The notes: generated by a model from the letters alone, not told the origin. A stretch of 56,196 bases of DNA from Acidobacteriota bacterium (GCA_026394015.1 JAPKZA010000215.1:20654-76849), one strand, 5' to 3'; counted from the stretch's first letter, positions 25,454-34,683 are shown. Translations and numbers: made by a program.

Positions 25454-27225
25454 TTATTGATTTCTCAAGGCTGGGCCCCAGGACTCTGACCGGACTGTGC
25501 TGCCTGCTCATCGTTCTCGCCGTCTGCGCCTTCCATTCCCAGGTGCTCATCCAGGCCGATGTCACCTTCCCGTGGGACTTCACCGGCTACCATTACCCAT
25601 TGCTGGTCGCTTATGCCGATGCGATTCACGCTGGCGAGCTACCCTTTTGGGATCCCCTGACCTACTGCGGTCGACCCCTTCTCGCCAACCCGCAGGTGGC
25701 CGGCTTCTGCCGCCGATCGTTTTAGCGGCCGCCTGGGGTCGCGATGGACTCCTCCTACCGCGGGGATACTTACCTTCCTTCTGGCCCGTCGCCTCGGCAC
25801 CGCAATCCCGTCCGCTCTGGTCGCCGCCCTAGCCTTCTCGCTCGGACCATTCTACGCCTCCCAAGTGCAGCATCTGGGAATGATTCTCGCCAGCCCCTGG
25901 CTCGTCTTGTCCTGGTACGCCGTCTTCTGCCAATCCAGAACCCGCATCCTGCTGCTCTCGCTTTCTTTAGCCTGCTGCCTCCTCGCCGGTTTCCCGCCTT
26001 TCTTTTTCGTTATCGTAATCTCCACGCTTCTCCTCGCCCTTACTGCGGTCCCCCGCCGCGGACTCACCCTCGATCTGGCTGCCGCCGCCGCTCTCGCCGC
26101 CCTTCTCAGCCTCGCCCAACTCGGCATCTCGCTCGAACGACTCCACGAAAGCATCGCGAAATATCGAACCGACTGGATAGGCCTCGGAGGAGGAATCTCC
26201 CCGGACGCCTTCCTGACCACCCTGCTGCCAAACTATTTCCAAACCTTCGACGAGCAGCATTTCACCGGCCACGCCGATCCCACCCAGCTTTATCTCTTCC
26301 TCGGCTGGTCCGTTCCCGGCTCGATCGCCTTCGGCATCCGCGCCATCCCCCGCTGGCTCCTCGCGCTCTCCCTTCTCCTCACCGTATTGATGTTCGGCGA
26401 GTGGTCTCCGGTCGGCAGACTGCTGTTCTCGACACTACCTCCTTTTTTCCAGAGCGCCACTGATTGGTACCCCTACCGGGCGCCTTTCACCCTCGCCATC
26501 AACTCCCGCCTTCCCCTGAGGGCCTAGCCACTGGATCCCTTCCTCGCCGCAACCCTTAACCCCGCCAGCCACGCCCCCGTAGCCCTCCTGCTGCAGGACC
26601 TACGAACCGAAATCGGCGAAACCCGCCTCGATACCATCGCCGACAGCCCCGCCCTCCTTTCCAGGGCGCCGGTCTTTGGCTGGAGAACGGCCGGTGGCTA
26701 CGACCCTATGGCCCTCGAAGGGCTCATGCGGCTACGGCAAACACTCGCCGGAGGCGAGCGCTGGGGCGCCTCCCACCAGATCACCGACCCTACCGCCGTC
26801 GAGGTCGACCAGATGTCGATCGGCGTCCTCACGTCCCAAACGCCGTTGACCGGCTTGGGCCGCCTCACCCACCGCGGCGAGGTGGCTGGACGCCACGTTT
26901 ACACCAACCCTACCGCCCTCCCGCGCTATCGCGCGACCGGATGCGCCGTCGCGGTAACCTCCGAATCGAGGAACCGCGTCGACCTCCGACTGAACTGCCA
27001 GCGCCCCTCCGTTCTCGAAACCTCCGAGGCCCACTTCGGCGCCTGGCGCGCGCTGCTGGACCAACAACCGGCACCGATCGAAATTCTCTACGGTGCCTTT
27101 CGCTCCATCCCCGTCGGCCCGGGAAACCACCAGGCGGTTTTCTACTACTCGCCCAACTCCCTTTACAAGTACCTCGCCGGGCTGCTGATTTGGCTGGCGA
27201 CCTGGCTCTACCCCCTCACTTCACC
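25450..27225 (+). pseudogene. YfhO-like multi-pass membrane protein, broken by two frameshifts and a stop
   Basis: The ORF at 25450-25725 begins a membrane protein with PWDFTGYHYPLLVAYADAIHAG and GELPFWDPLTYCGRPLLANPQ, typical of YfhO-type proteins. The expected continuation (PPIVLAAAWGRDGLLL) is found one frame over near 25,700-25,755. The next part (ILTFLLARRLGT, LAFSLGPFYASQ) and the transmembrane helices to 26,520 are in the third frame. That frame hits an in-frame TAG at 26525-26527, then continues with coding-like sequence (VFGWRTAGGYDPMAL, FYYSPNSLYKYLAGLLIWLAT). The total is shorter than intact relatives, implying an internal deletion around the TAG. The intact function would be a membrane protein linked to polysaccharide or lipid modification. 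Confidence 0.75.
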
Positions 27226-28979
27226 CACCGCTGCATCCACCGCAAATTTCGCTCCATTAAGTCCCGCTGATGCGCCCGCTCCGCTATCCCATGCCCCTCC
27301 CGCGGATACACCACGTTTTCCACCGGCACGCCCCGGTCCCGCAATGCCTGATAAATCGGCGCCGTAAAGTTCATATCCAGCGCCCCAATCTGTAACAGCG
27401 TTGGTGTCTGGATATCTTTCAACTTACCCCAGTAAGAATGCCGCGCATAGTTCTCCGGCACCTCCCACGGCGTTCCCCCAAAGTAAGTCCACAACACCTC
27501 CCTCGCCCCCTCGAACAACCCATAATAGGCCGCCCAATCCACCGTCGGCGCCCCCACGGAAGCGCCTCGGAATCGCCTCGTCTGCGCAATCGTCGACCCC
27601 GTCAAAAACCCGCCGTAACTCCACCCCATCACCCCCAGGCGATCCGGATTCGCCACCCCCCGCCGCACTAACTCGTCCAACCCCGTCATCACATCGTCCA
27701 AATCGCCCACCCCCTGCGCCAGCGTGTTCTTCTTCCGAAACGCCTCCCCATAGTTCGAACTCCCGCGAAAATTCGGCGCAAATACCGCAAAGCCACTCTG
27801 CAAAAACGCCACCGTCGGGTACGTCCGCCCATTCGGGAACGCCGTCAACGCCACCCCCGTCGGCCCCCCGTGCAACTCCACGAGCACCGGCACCCGCGTC
27901 CCCTTCGTGTAGCCAAACGGCAGCCACAGCACACCCTCCACCTCCAGCCCATCCCCCGCCTTCCACCGCACCACTTCGCTGCTCACCGTTGGCAACTCCG
28001 CCAACCCCGCAAACACCCGCGTTAAGGTCTGCTCCTTCCCCGCCTCCCACAACACAATCTCCGGCGGATGCGCCGCGTCGGTCTTCAAAAACACCGCCCG
28101 CCGCAAATCCGCGCTAAAACTCGCCGCCCCCGCCACACCCTCCGCCAACCGCTCCCCCTTCCCGCTCTCCACTTCCACCTGCCACAGCTCATCCCGCGTT
28201 CCCGCTCCCGCCGTAAAGATCAGCCGCTTCCCATCCCCCGACCACGCATACGCGTTCCCGTTCCGGAACACGTCCACCGGCAATGCCCGCGTCAAATATC
28301 GCACCGTCCCGCCGCCCGTCGGCACCATCCCCACCTGCCGCTCGTTGAAGTAGTTCAACGACCCGCACTGGGAATGGAACACGACCCACTTCCCATCCGG
28401 CGAATACCCCGGTTCGGCGTCCCGACCCGGCTGCGTCACCAGTGGCGTCTCCACCCTCGTCGCTAGATCTACCTCCACCAAATCCACGTGGAAAATGTCC
28501 TGCGGCTTCGGCGTCGCCTGCAGCGCCAGCGCCGCCCGCTTGCCGTCCGGGGACACGGCAAACGAAAGCACATGCCGCTCCGCCCCGCTCACCTGCTTGC
28601 CTCCCACATACAGCCGCCCGAACCGCAGACTCTCGCGGTTCACCTCCGGATCCGGCGCCGCCGCGTCATCGGTCGCTAGATAAGCTACGTCCTTGCCTAC
28701 CCAGGCAAATGCCGTCACCCCGCGACCCACCGCCTTCCCACCCACCATCACCTTCCCCCCCGACAAGTACGCCAACTGCGTCCCATCCGCCGACCAACGC
28801 GGCTGCCCGCCCTTCCCCACCGCCACCGCCTTCCCCTCCGGCAGTTCCGCCCGCATCACCGTCCCGTTCAACACGTATGCGTACGCCCCACCGTCGGGCC
28901 GCATCTGCGGATCGCCCAGCGTCGACAATCCTAGAAGTGCCTCCACCGTCCAGAGGGCGGCGGCAACGATGCTAAGCAA
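27216..28979 (-). CDS. S9-family serine peptidase (dipeptidyl/acylaminoacyl-peptidase-like)
   Basis: The product has an N-terminal hydrophobic signal, a WD/PD40-like propeller (blocks such as PRWSADGTQLAYLSGGKV, SPDGKWVVFHSQC) and a C-terminal alpha/beta-hydrolase domain. The nucleophile motif is GWSYGG, the Asp region is GALDMNFTAPIY and the His is in PREGHGI. It hydrolyses short peptides outside the cytoplasm. The frame has no ATG near its start. I choose TTG 28979 (587 aa) because a perfect AAGGAG lies five bases upstream, inside the end of the DUF1501 gene, giving an 8-base overlap. TTG 29015 (599 aa) is the alternative and would give a basic n-region. It is the third gene of the PSCyt-DUF1501-peptidase unit. 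Confidence 0.92.
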   Translation of the reverse strand: MLSIVAAALWTVEALLGLSTLGDPQMRPDGGAYAYVLNGTVMRAELPEGKAVAVGKGGQPRWSADGTQLAYLSGGKVMVGGKAVGRGVTAFAWVGKDVAYLATDDAAAPDPEVNRESLRFGRLYVGGKQVSGAERHVLSFAVSPDGKRAALALQATPKPQDIFHVDLVEVDLATRVETPLVTQPGRDAEPGYSPDGKWVVFHSQCGSLNYFNERQVGMVPTGGGTVRYLTRALPVDVFRNGNAYAWSGDGKRLIFTAGAGTRDELWQVEVESGKGERLAEGVAGAASFSADLRRAVFLKTDAAHPPEIVLWEAGKEQTLTRVFAGLAELPTVSSEVVRWKAGDGLEVEGVLWLPFGYTKGTRVPVLVELHGGPTGVALTAFPNGRTYPTVAFLQSGFAVFAPNFRGSSNYGEAFRKKNTLAQGVGDLDDVMTGLDELVRRGVANPDRLGVMGWSYGGFLTGSTIAQTRRFRGASVGAPTVDWAAYYGLFEGAREVLWTYFGGTPWEVPENYARHSYWGKLKDIQTPTLLQIGALDMNFTAPIYQALRDRGVPVENVVYPREGHGIAERAHQRDLMERNLRWMQRWVK

Positions 28980-30411
28980 GAATCTCCTTAATCGGCTTCC
29001 CGTAGTCGACTTCAATCCGCTTCCGTCCCGGTATGTCCAACTTCCTCGGATCCAGGCCCATCTGATGCAGCACCGTCGCGTGGATATCGGTCACGTAGTG
29101 CCGATTCTCCACCGCATGAAAGCCAATCTCATCGGTCGCCCCATGCACCACCCCGGCCTTCACCCCGCCCCCGGCCATCCACACCGAGAACCCAAACGGA
29201 TGGTGGTCCCGGCCGTTGGAAGCCTCGGCGCCCGGCGTCCTGCCAAACTCGGTCGCCCACACGACGAGTGTCTCGTCGAGCAACCCCCGCTGCTTCAAAT
29301 CCTTCAGCAACGCCGCGATCGGCTTATCCACTTTCATCGCCAAATCGCCGTGATTCTTCTTCAAATCCTTATGCGAATCCCACGCGTTGCCCGCGCCACC
29401 GTGGTAAACCTGCACGAACCGAACCCCGCGCTCGGAAAGCCGTCGCGCCGCCAAACACACCTGACCAAATGGCTTCGTGATCTCCTGATCCAACCCGTAC
29501 ATCCGCTTCGTCTCTTCGCTCTCTTCCTTATCCTGAATCGCCTCCGGCACCGCCATCTGCATCCGAAACGCCAACTCGTAACTCTTGATCCGCGCCCGCA
29601 GCGCGGCATCATGCGGATACTCCACCGCCGACATCCCGTTCAGCTTCTTCAGCAGAGCAAACTCCCGCTCCTGGTCCGCCTTCGATAGCTCTTTCCCCGG
29701 CGAGACAAACGGCAGCGGATCATCCGGATTCACATCCAGCGACACCCCCGCGTGCTCCGGCCCCAAGTAGCCCGACCCGTGCGTCCCGTTCCCCCCGCAG
29801 CAATCCCCCGGCGGCTCGCCCAGCACGACGTAGGCCGGCAGGTTCTCGTTCATCGATCCCAACCCGTAATGCACCCAACTCCCCAACGTCGGCAGGTAGC
29901 CATCGAAAATGTGCCGCCCCGTGTGGAACTGCAGAATCGCCCCGTGGTCGTTGTCCGTCGTCCAAGCCGAACGAATCAGCGAGATTTCGTGCATCTGGTC
30001 GCCGATGTGCGGGAACCAATCGCTCACCGCCACGCCGTTCTTCCCGCGTTGCTTAAACCCGGTCTGCATCGGGTACAGCGTCAGCTTGATCTGGTGCTGC
30101 CCCGGCACAAACGCCTTCAAGTTTTCCTTCACAAACGGGTTCGTCAACGTATCCCGATGCGGCGTCTCTGATAGCTGCTTCCCGGCGTGCTTGTTCAACT
30201 CCGGCTTCGGGTCGAACGACTCCATGTGGCTTACCCCGCCCAGCATGAACAGCCAAATCACCCGCTTGGCCTTTGGAGCAAAGTGTGGCACGGCGTCGGC
30301 CACCAACTTCTGCGGCAGCAGGGTCCCCAGCGCCAACCCCGCCAGCCCCATCCCGGCGTCAGCTAAAAAAACCCGCCGACTCTTGCCGTCCGAACATAAC
30401 CGTTGTGCCAT
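28972..30411 (-). CDS. DUF1501 family protein, second copy
   Basis: ATG 30411 is preceded by AGGAGC, so I prefer it to the ATG at 30426; the product is 479 residues. The N-terminus (KSRRVFLADAGMGLAGLALG) is twin-arginine-like. DUF1501 landmarks are VIWLFMLGGVSHMESFDPKPELN, the TDNDHGAILQFHTGRH segment, GNAWDSHKDLKKNHGD and VVWATEFGRTPGAEASNGRDHHP. Compared with the copy at 16102-17379 it is a longer subtype carrying the LGPEHAGVSLDVNP segment. It lies 11 bases after the PSCyt gene and overlaps the S9 peptidase start. It is presumably exported and acts with the PSCyt partner; the reaction is unknown. Confidence 0.93.
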   Translation of the reverse strand: MAQRLCSDGKSRRVFLADAGMGLAGLALGTLLPQKLVADAVPHFAPKAKRVIWLFMLGGVSHMESFDPKPELNKHAGKQLSETPHRDTLTNPFVKENLKAFVPGQHQIKLTLYPMQTGFKQRGKNGVAVSDWFPHIGDQMHEISLIRSAWTTDNDHGAILQFHTGRHIFDGYLPTLGSWVHYGLGSMNENLPAYVVLGEPPGDCCGGNGTHGSGYLGPEHAGVSLDVNPDDPLPFVSPGKELSKADQEREFALLKKLNGMSAVEYPHDAALRARIKSYELAFRMQMAVPEAIQDKEESEETKRMYGLDQEITKPFGQVCLAARRLSERGVRFVQVYHGGAGNAWDSHKDLKKNHGDLAMKVDKPIAALLKDLKQRGLLDETLVVWATEFGRTPGAEASNGRDHHPFGFSVWMAGGGVKAGVVHGATDEIGFHAVENRHYVTDIHATVLHQMGLDPRKLDIPGRKRIEVDYGKPIKEILA

Positions 30412-30422
30412 AGAAGCTCCTG

Positions 30423-32876
30423 TCACCGCACCGTTACGAAATCATTGTGGTTCAACAAAACGTGCACCAGGCTCTCGCGCCCTTTGCTCGGCCCGTTCAA
30501 ATAAGCAACCGACTCCCGCAACTCCCCGTCCTTCGGTGCCCGGCCCAACAGCCGTTCAAACACCGCCCGCACAAACGCCTCCGGCTCCGTGACTTTCGCC
30601 AGGTCCGCCTCCACCGCCCGCGCCACCACGAAACCCAGCTTCCCGTTCGCCAGCGCCAAAGCCTGCTGCGGCACAATGCTCTCGCTCCGCTGAAAGCACT
30701 CAATCGGGCTCGCCGCATCGAACGCCTTCATCAGGTCCATCTGCAAGTCGGGCGCGGTCCGAAAGTACAAACTCCGCCTAAAAACTTCGTGCCCTTTGGT
30801 CTCGTCAATCTCCGGCCCGCCCATCGTCAAATCCAACTTCCCCGCCACGGCCAACGCGCTATCCCGCACCACCTCGGCTTCCATCCGCCGCACGTTCATC
30901 CGCCACAGCGACACGTTGTCCGGGTCGGCCTTCATCTGCTCCGGGGCCACCGTCGAAGCCAGCCGATACGTCTTCGACGTCACCATCAACCGGTGCATCG
31001 CCTTCATATCCCAGCCCCGCTCCATGAACTCCACGGCCAGCCAATCCAGCAGCGCCGGGTTCGTCGGCGCCTGCCCGCTCTTGCCGAAATTGAAAACCGT
31101 CGCCACCAGCGGTGCGCCGAAATGCCGCGCCCACATGTGGTTCATCGCCACCCGCGCCGTCAACGGATTGTCCTTCGCCGTGATCCACTTCGCCAGCGCC
31201 AACCGCCGCCCCGAACTTGTCGAAGGGTACTTCGGCCCGATCGGCGTATAGCCCTCCGCTGGCTCTTTCAACGCCTTGGCCGCCGCCTCCAACCGCGTCG
31301 CCGCGCCCACCAGTTTGTTATTCGCAAAGTCATGCCGCGCTCGGATCATCTCCGCATCGGCCTTCAATTCGTTGGCCTTCTTTTCGAGTTTCCGCGCCTC
31401 TTCGGCGAGCTCTTCCGCATTCGCCGGCACCGGCGTTTGCAGCGTCGCCAGGTCCGCGCGGATCCGCGCTTCCAGCGCGGGCAAGTCCGCCTTGCGGAAG
31501 GCGATGTCCTTCTCCGCGGCCGCGATCAGCGCTTCCGGCTCCGGCTTCTCTTTCGCTTTCTTCCAATCCGCCTCGGCTTTGTCGATCGCCGCCTTCGCCG
31601 CCGCGATCAGGTCCCGGCCCACGAACTCCCGCGCGTCCGGAAAGGTATCCACGAGCGGCAAGGTCACTGGTTCAATCTTCAACTCCGGCTTCCCGAAGAA
31701 CCGCGGAATTGCTGGCTGCATCACAGCCGAGCTATCGGGAGTCGCCTCGTTCCCCCGGATGAACCGATACGTCACCGCGGCGGCGTTCGCATCGTAGGCC
31801 CGCGGCAGGCCGTCTTTCAAAACATCCGCTTCGCCCGCCACGCGGTCTGTCCGCACCTCATGCGACTCGAAGAATGCGCGGAACTTGTAATAGTCCGTAT
31901 GTGGAATCGGGTCGTACTTATGCGTGTGGCACCGGGCGCATTTCATCGTCACCCCCAAAAACGAAGCGGCGGTGTACTCCGCCGTATCCTGCAACCAAAC
32001 GTTCCGGTTGAACAAATACCAGTTGCGAACCAGAAACCCCGTCGCGCGCGCCACTTCCGGATTCCCCGGTTCCAGTTCATCCCCGGCCAGCATCTCCTGA
32101 ATCATCCGGTCGTACGGTTTGTTCTTCGCGAGCGCTTCGACGGTCCAATCCCGCCACCGCCAAATGTGCCGCGCACTGTAGCGCACCTGGCCCGATTTGC
32201 GATAGCCGTACCAATCGGAATACCGCCAGATATCGAGCCAATGCCGACCCCACCGTTCGGCGTAACGCGGGCTTGCCAGCAGCGAGTCGACCACCTGCTC
32301 GTACTGCCCACCCTTCTCAAAACTCTTGATCTGCTCCGGCGTCGGAGGCAGCCCGATCAAGTCGAGATAGACCCGCCGCAGCAGCGTCCGCTTATCCGCC
32401 TCAGCCACGGGCTTCACTCCCTTCTTCGCCCGACCCGCCTCGACTAACTCGTCGATCGATTTTGCCGCGCCTTTCACAGGCATGCGGAACGCCCAATGCT
32501 TCGAGGCGTCGCTGATCAACTCGGCATCGGGGTCGACGGCCGACGTCCCGTAGGGCACCCCGGCCTTCACCCACTCTTCGAAGATCTGGATCTCCGCCGC
32601 GCTCAGCTTTTTGCCTTTGAACGGCATCCCGGGCTCGGTGATATGGGCGACGACTTTGTAAAGCGGCGAATCCGGCGGGTTCCCCAAAGTGACGACCGGC
32701 CCATGCTCGCTGCCCAGCAGCAGCGCTTCCCTGGTTGAGAGGTCCAGACCACCCTGCTTCACTTTCGCGTTATGACAGCCGAGGCACTTCGCATGGACAA
32801 GCGCCACCGCCGCGCTCGGCTCCGCCTGCAGCAAGCCAATCGATCCGAATAGACCAAGGAGCCAACGGAACTTCAT
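30423..32876 (-). CDS. PSCyt protein: haem-c motif, DUF1549 and DUF1553, with coiled coil
   Basis: The 817-residue exported protein has a signal peptide (WLLGLFGSIGLLQA). Its cytochrome-c-like PSCyt1 domain carries a canonical CLGCH (Cys31, Cys34, His35). DUF1549 follows (LLRRVYLDLIGLPPTPEQIKSF, RYAERWGRHWLDIWRYSD, CARCHTHKYDPIPHTDYY), and then a charged helical insert of about 150 residues, probably coiled coil (KAAIDKAEADWKKAKEK, EEARKLEKKANELKADAE). DUF1553 closes the protein (RLALAKWITAKDNPLTARVAMNHMWARHFG). It heads the unit PSCyt-DUF1501-S9 peptidase. The predicted role is a periplasmic redox-linked component of polymer degradation. Confidence 0.93.
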   Translation of the reverse strand: MKFRWLLGLFGSIGLLQAEPSAAVALVHAKCLGCHNAKVKQGGLDLSTREALLLGSEHGPVVTLGNPPDSPLYKVVAHITEPGMPFKGKKLSAAEIQIFEEWVKAGVPYGTSAVDPDAELISDASKHWAFRMPVKGAAKSIDELVEAGRAKKGVKPVAEADKRTLLRRVYLDLIGLPPTPEQIKSFEKGGQYEQVVDSLLASPRYAERWGRHWLDIWRYSDWYGYRKSGQVRYSARHIWRWRDWTVEALAKNKPYDRMIQEMLAGDELEPGNPEVARATGFLVRNWYLFNRNVWLQDTAEYTAASFLGVTMKCARCHTHKYDPIPHTDYYKFRAFFESHEVRTDRVAGEADVLKDGLPRAYDANAAAVTYRFIRGNEATPDSSAVMQPAIPRFFGKPELKIEPVTLPLVDTFPDAREFVGRDLIAAAKAAIDKAEADWKKAKEKPEPEALIAAAEKDIAFRKADLPALEARIRADLATLQTPVPANAEELAEEARKLEKKANELKADAEMIRARHDFANNKLVGAATRLEAAAKALKEPAEGYTPIGPKYPSTSSGRRLALAKWITAKDNPLTARVAMNHMWARHFGAPLVATVFNFGKSGQAPTNPALLDWLAVEFMERGWDMKAMHRLMVTSKTYRLASTVAPEQMKADPDNVSLWRMNVRRMEAEVVRDSALAVAGKLDLTMGGPEIDETKGHEVFRRSLYFRTAPDLQMDLMKAFDAASPIECFQRSESIVPQQALALANGKLGFVVARAVEADLAKVTEPEAFVRAVFERLLGRAPKDGELRESVAYLNGPSKGRESLVHVLLNHNDFVTVR

Positions 32877-33482
32877 AGTTCCAGCCTACGCCAAAACGAA
32901 ACAATCCGATCCGCCCCGTCCAGTCCCTAGGACGGCAATCGGGCCGTAATTCGATCATGAACAAGAGCGCTTCAGACTTCATTGGATTGGGGAATACTCG
33001 GAAGTAGATCACCCGATATTGACCGTTCTGAGTCACGCTGAAGACATCGGTCACCTGGGCGAGGCAGACGTCACGGGTAAAGCAGGCTCCGCTCCGCAGT
33101 CTACTCTATGTTGCAACTATCCTTCGGTCAGGATGGCTCCGAAATCGTCCCTTTCGAAGATCGGGCGGATTTCGACTGCGCCTTCACCTCCGAGCCTGCC
33201 TCGGGGAACGCGCCGTCTGGAGTTTACCGGGGGACTCGGTGCCGAATGGGCCGTTCCGAACGGTTATCGTGGAGTGGAAGCGGAGTGGTACGTCGAGTTG
33301 GCGAGTGACATCTTCCCCCAAGCACGGAGGGCCTATAAGCCGGGAATGAGAGAACCCCTCTTTTCGGAGAGAAGGTAGCCGAATCGGCGCGGGTCCGAGG
33401 GCGACTGCCGCTTCAGGACCAGACCGTTCGGCACCCCATCGTTAGTATGGACGGCCGGCGCGCGATCCGGTAGCGTTGAGCA
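32877..33482. other. 606-base stretch without a recognisable gene
   Basis: Several short ORFs overlap here on both strands (for example 33019-33378 plus, 32770-33054 minus). None has a convincing start, ribosome-binding site or family signature. The peptide-like stretch GLGAEWAVPNGYRGVEAEWY (plus, about 33230) could be a gene remnant. It precedes the SnoaL-like gene and lies where the strand composition of the window changes. I see no DnaA box cluster. Confidence 0.4.
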
Positions 33483-33842
33483 ATGAAATCGAATCTACCT
33501 AGCATGGAGCGGTGGGAAGCCGCATGGCAGGACAAAGACCTGGCGAGACTGGTAGAGCGCTATGCGCTCGACGCGGTGGTCCTGCATCCGAATAAGCCGA
33601 TTATCTGTGGCCGGGAGGCGATCGGGGCGTTTTTTGCAGGTGGCCTGGATAAGCTCACTCTCGCTTTTCGACCGGCGGAGCTGAAAGTGTCCGGCGAAAT
33701 GGCCTTCGAATGGGGCGAGTTTCATGATCTGGATCGCCTTACCGGAACCGTGATGGCGGCTGGTTCCTACGTCGTTGTTTGGGTCCGGAGCGGGGATGAG
33801 TGGCTGGTCCAAAGCCATGCCTGGAATAGCCTGCGGAAGTGA
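33483..33842 (+). CDS. SnoaL-like / DUF4440-type NTF2-fold protein
   Basis: The 119-residue cytoplasmic protein has the NTF2-like layout: an N-terminal helix (MERWEAAWQDKDLARLVERYALDA), the characteristic VVLHPNKPIICGREAIGAFF segment, then curved beta-strands (LTLAFRPAELKVSG, MAFEWGEFHDL) and the ending YVVVWVRSGDEWLVQSHAWNS. Members are small-molecule binding or isomerase-like proteins with varied roles, so the substrate is not predictable. It is a single gene ended by the strong bidirectional hairpin at 33875. Confidence 0.85.
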   Translation: MKSNLPSMERWEAAWQDKDLARLVERYALDAVVLHPNKPIICGREAIGAFFAGGLDKLTLAFRPAELKVSGEMAFEWGEFHDLDRLTGTVMAAGSYVVVWVRSGDEWLVQSHAWNSLRK

Positions 33843-33874
33843 AAACAGTCCGCATCCGGGGAGTGTTCAAACAG

Positions 33875-33906
33875 AAAAGGGGTCCGCTTGAAAGCGGACC
33901 CCTTTT
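33875..33906. terminator. Strong bidirectional rho-independent terminator
   Basis: AAAAGGGGTCCGC (33875-33887) and GCGGACCCCTTTT (33894-33906) pair perfectly, extendable by one pair to a TGAA tetraloop. The flanking A and T runs make it a classic terminator on both strands. It serves the SnoaL-like gene (plus) and the PEP-CTERM gene (minus). Confidence 0.9.
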
Positions 33907-33928
33907 CCCGTTTGAGTGAATGAGGAAA

Positions 33929-34540
33929 CTACTTCCGGCGGCTACGGGCGAAGGCGATCGCAGCGATCCCCATGCCGAACATCGCGTAGGTAGATGGTTC
34001 CGGAACATCCGAGCCGGTGCCCACTACGAGCAAACCCGTCGGGTTGTTCGCCACTGGGGTGGTGGTTCCATTGACGACCGTAGCAGTTAGGATGGAATTC
34101 GAGGCGAAGTTGCCGGTTAAGGTGCGCGGTGCCCCAGCAGACGATTGAAAGCAATTGCTGTCCGGGCTCAAAACCGAACCGCAGGACGTCGTTCCACCCA
34201 AGGAGCCAGCGGAGAGGGTCCAAGCTACCGAGTTATCGGTGGCGTACTGGAGAGAAAACGATCCCGCGCCGCCGAAGTAAGCGCCGATGTTCAAGGTGTA
34301 GGTATAGGTGCCGGGCGCTAAGCCGATCGAGGGGTTTCCAGCGCTCGCAGTGGGACCGACCCAGCTGCCGTCGCCGAAGTTGGCGATCCAGATCCCCGTT
34401 GGAATCGTGGTCTCAACGACCACGGGATTGCCGTTCACAAGCCAAGGTGCGGCGGTGCCAGTGCTGATCGTCATCGGGGCACCGAAAACAGAAGTGGCTA
34501 GCAGCGCAGCGGCTAGCAGAGATTTCAAAAACATGTTCAT
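33929..34540 (-). CDS. PEP-CTERM sorting-domain protein
   Basis: The 203-residue exported protein has a signal peptide (FLKSLLAAALLATSVFG) and a beta-rich, Gly/Thr/Ser-rich body with a likely disulfide (SCGSVLSPDSNC). It ends with a C-terminal PEP-CTERM signal: VPEPST, a hydrophobic helix (YAMFGMGIAAIAFA) and the basic SRRK end. Such proteins are cleaved by exosortase and linked to extracellular polysaccharide or biofilm. No exosortase gene is in this window. The ATG has a GGAGG ribosome-binding site. Its upstream region carries a tandem 10-bp repeat and an inverted repeat. The body has no recognised domain. Confidence 0.9.
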   Translation of the reverse strand: MNMFLKSLLAAALLATSVFGAPMTISTGTAAPWLVNGNPVVVETTIPTGIWIANFGDGSWVGPTASAGNPSIGLAPGTYTYTLNIGAYFGGAGSFSLQYATDNSVAWTLSAGSLGGTTSCGSVLSPDSNCFQSSAGAPRTLTGNFASNSILTATVVNGTTTPVANNPTGLLVVGTGSDVPEPSTYAMFGMGIAAIAFARSRRK

Positions 34541-34620
34541 ATCCTCCGAATAGTTCTAGAGAGAAGCCAGTACCAGTAAAGGTTGAAGTCTAGTACCGAC
34601 CACGAGCTCCCATCTGAAGG

Positions 34621-34683
34621 TTAGCATGTGTATAGCGGCGATGCTAAGAGAAATCCGGGTTTTACTGTAGGTAACTGTAGGTA
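34621..34683 (-). promoter_or_regulatory. Candidate operator region upstream of the PEP-CTERM gene
   Basis: Two elements lie 80-145 bases before the ATG at 34540: an inverted repeat TTAGCAT (34621-34627) / ATGCTAA (34641-34647), and a perfect tandem repeat of ACTGTAGGTA (34664-34673 and 34674-34683). The 10-bp period places both copies on one DNA face. This suggests a regulator site; the regulator is unknown. Confidence 0.4.

Noticed and set aside
30447-32447. Plus-strand ORF of 666 codons opposite the PSCyt gene
   Set aside because: Arg/His/Pro-rich antisense reading; the PSCyt domains on the minus strand explain the region.
33019-33378. Plus-strand ORF of 119 codons before the SnoaL-like gene
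   Set aside because: No ribosome-binding site or family signature; treated as part of a non-coding or degraded stretch.
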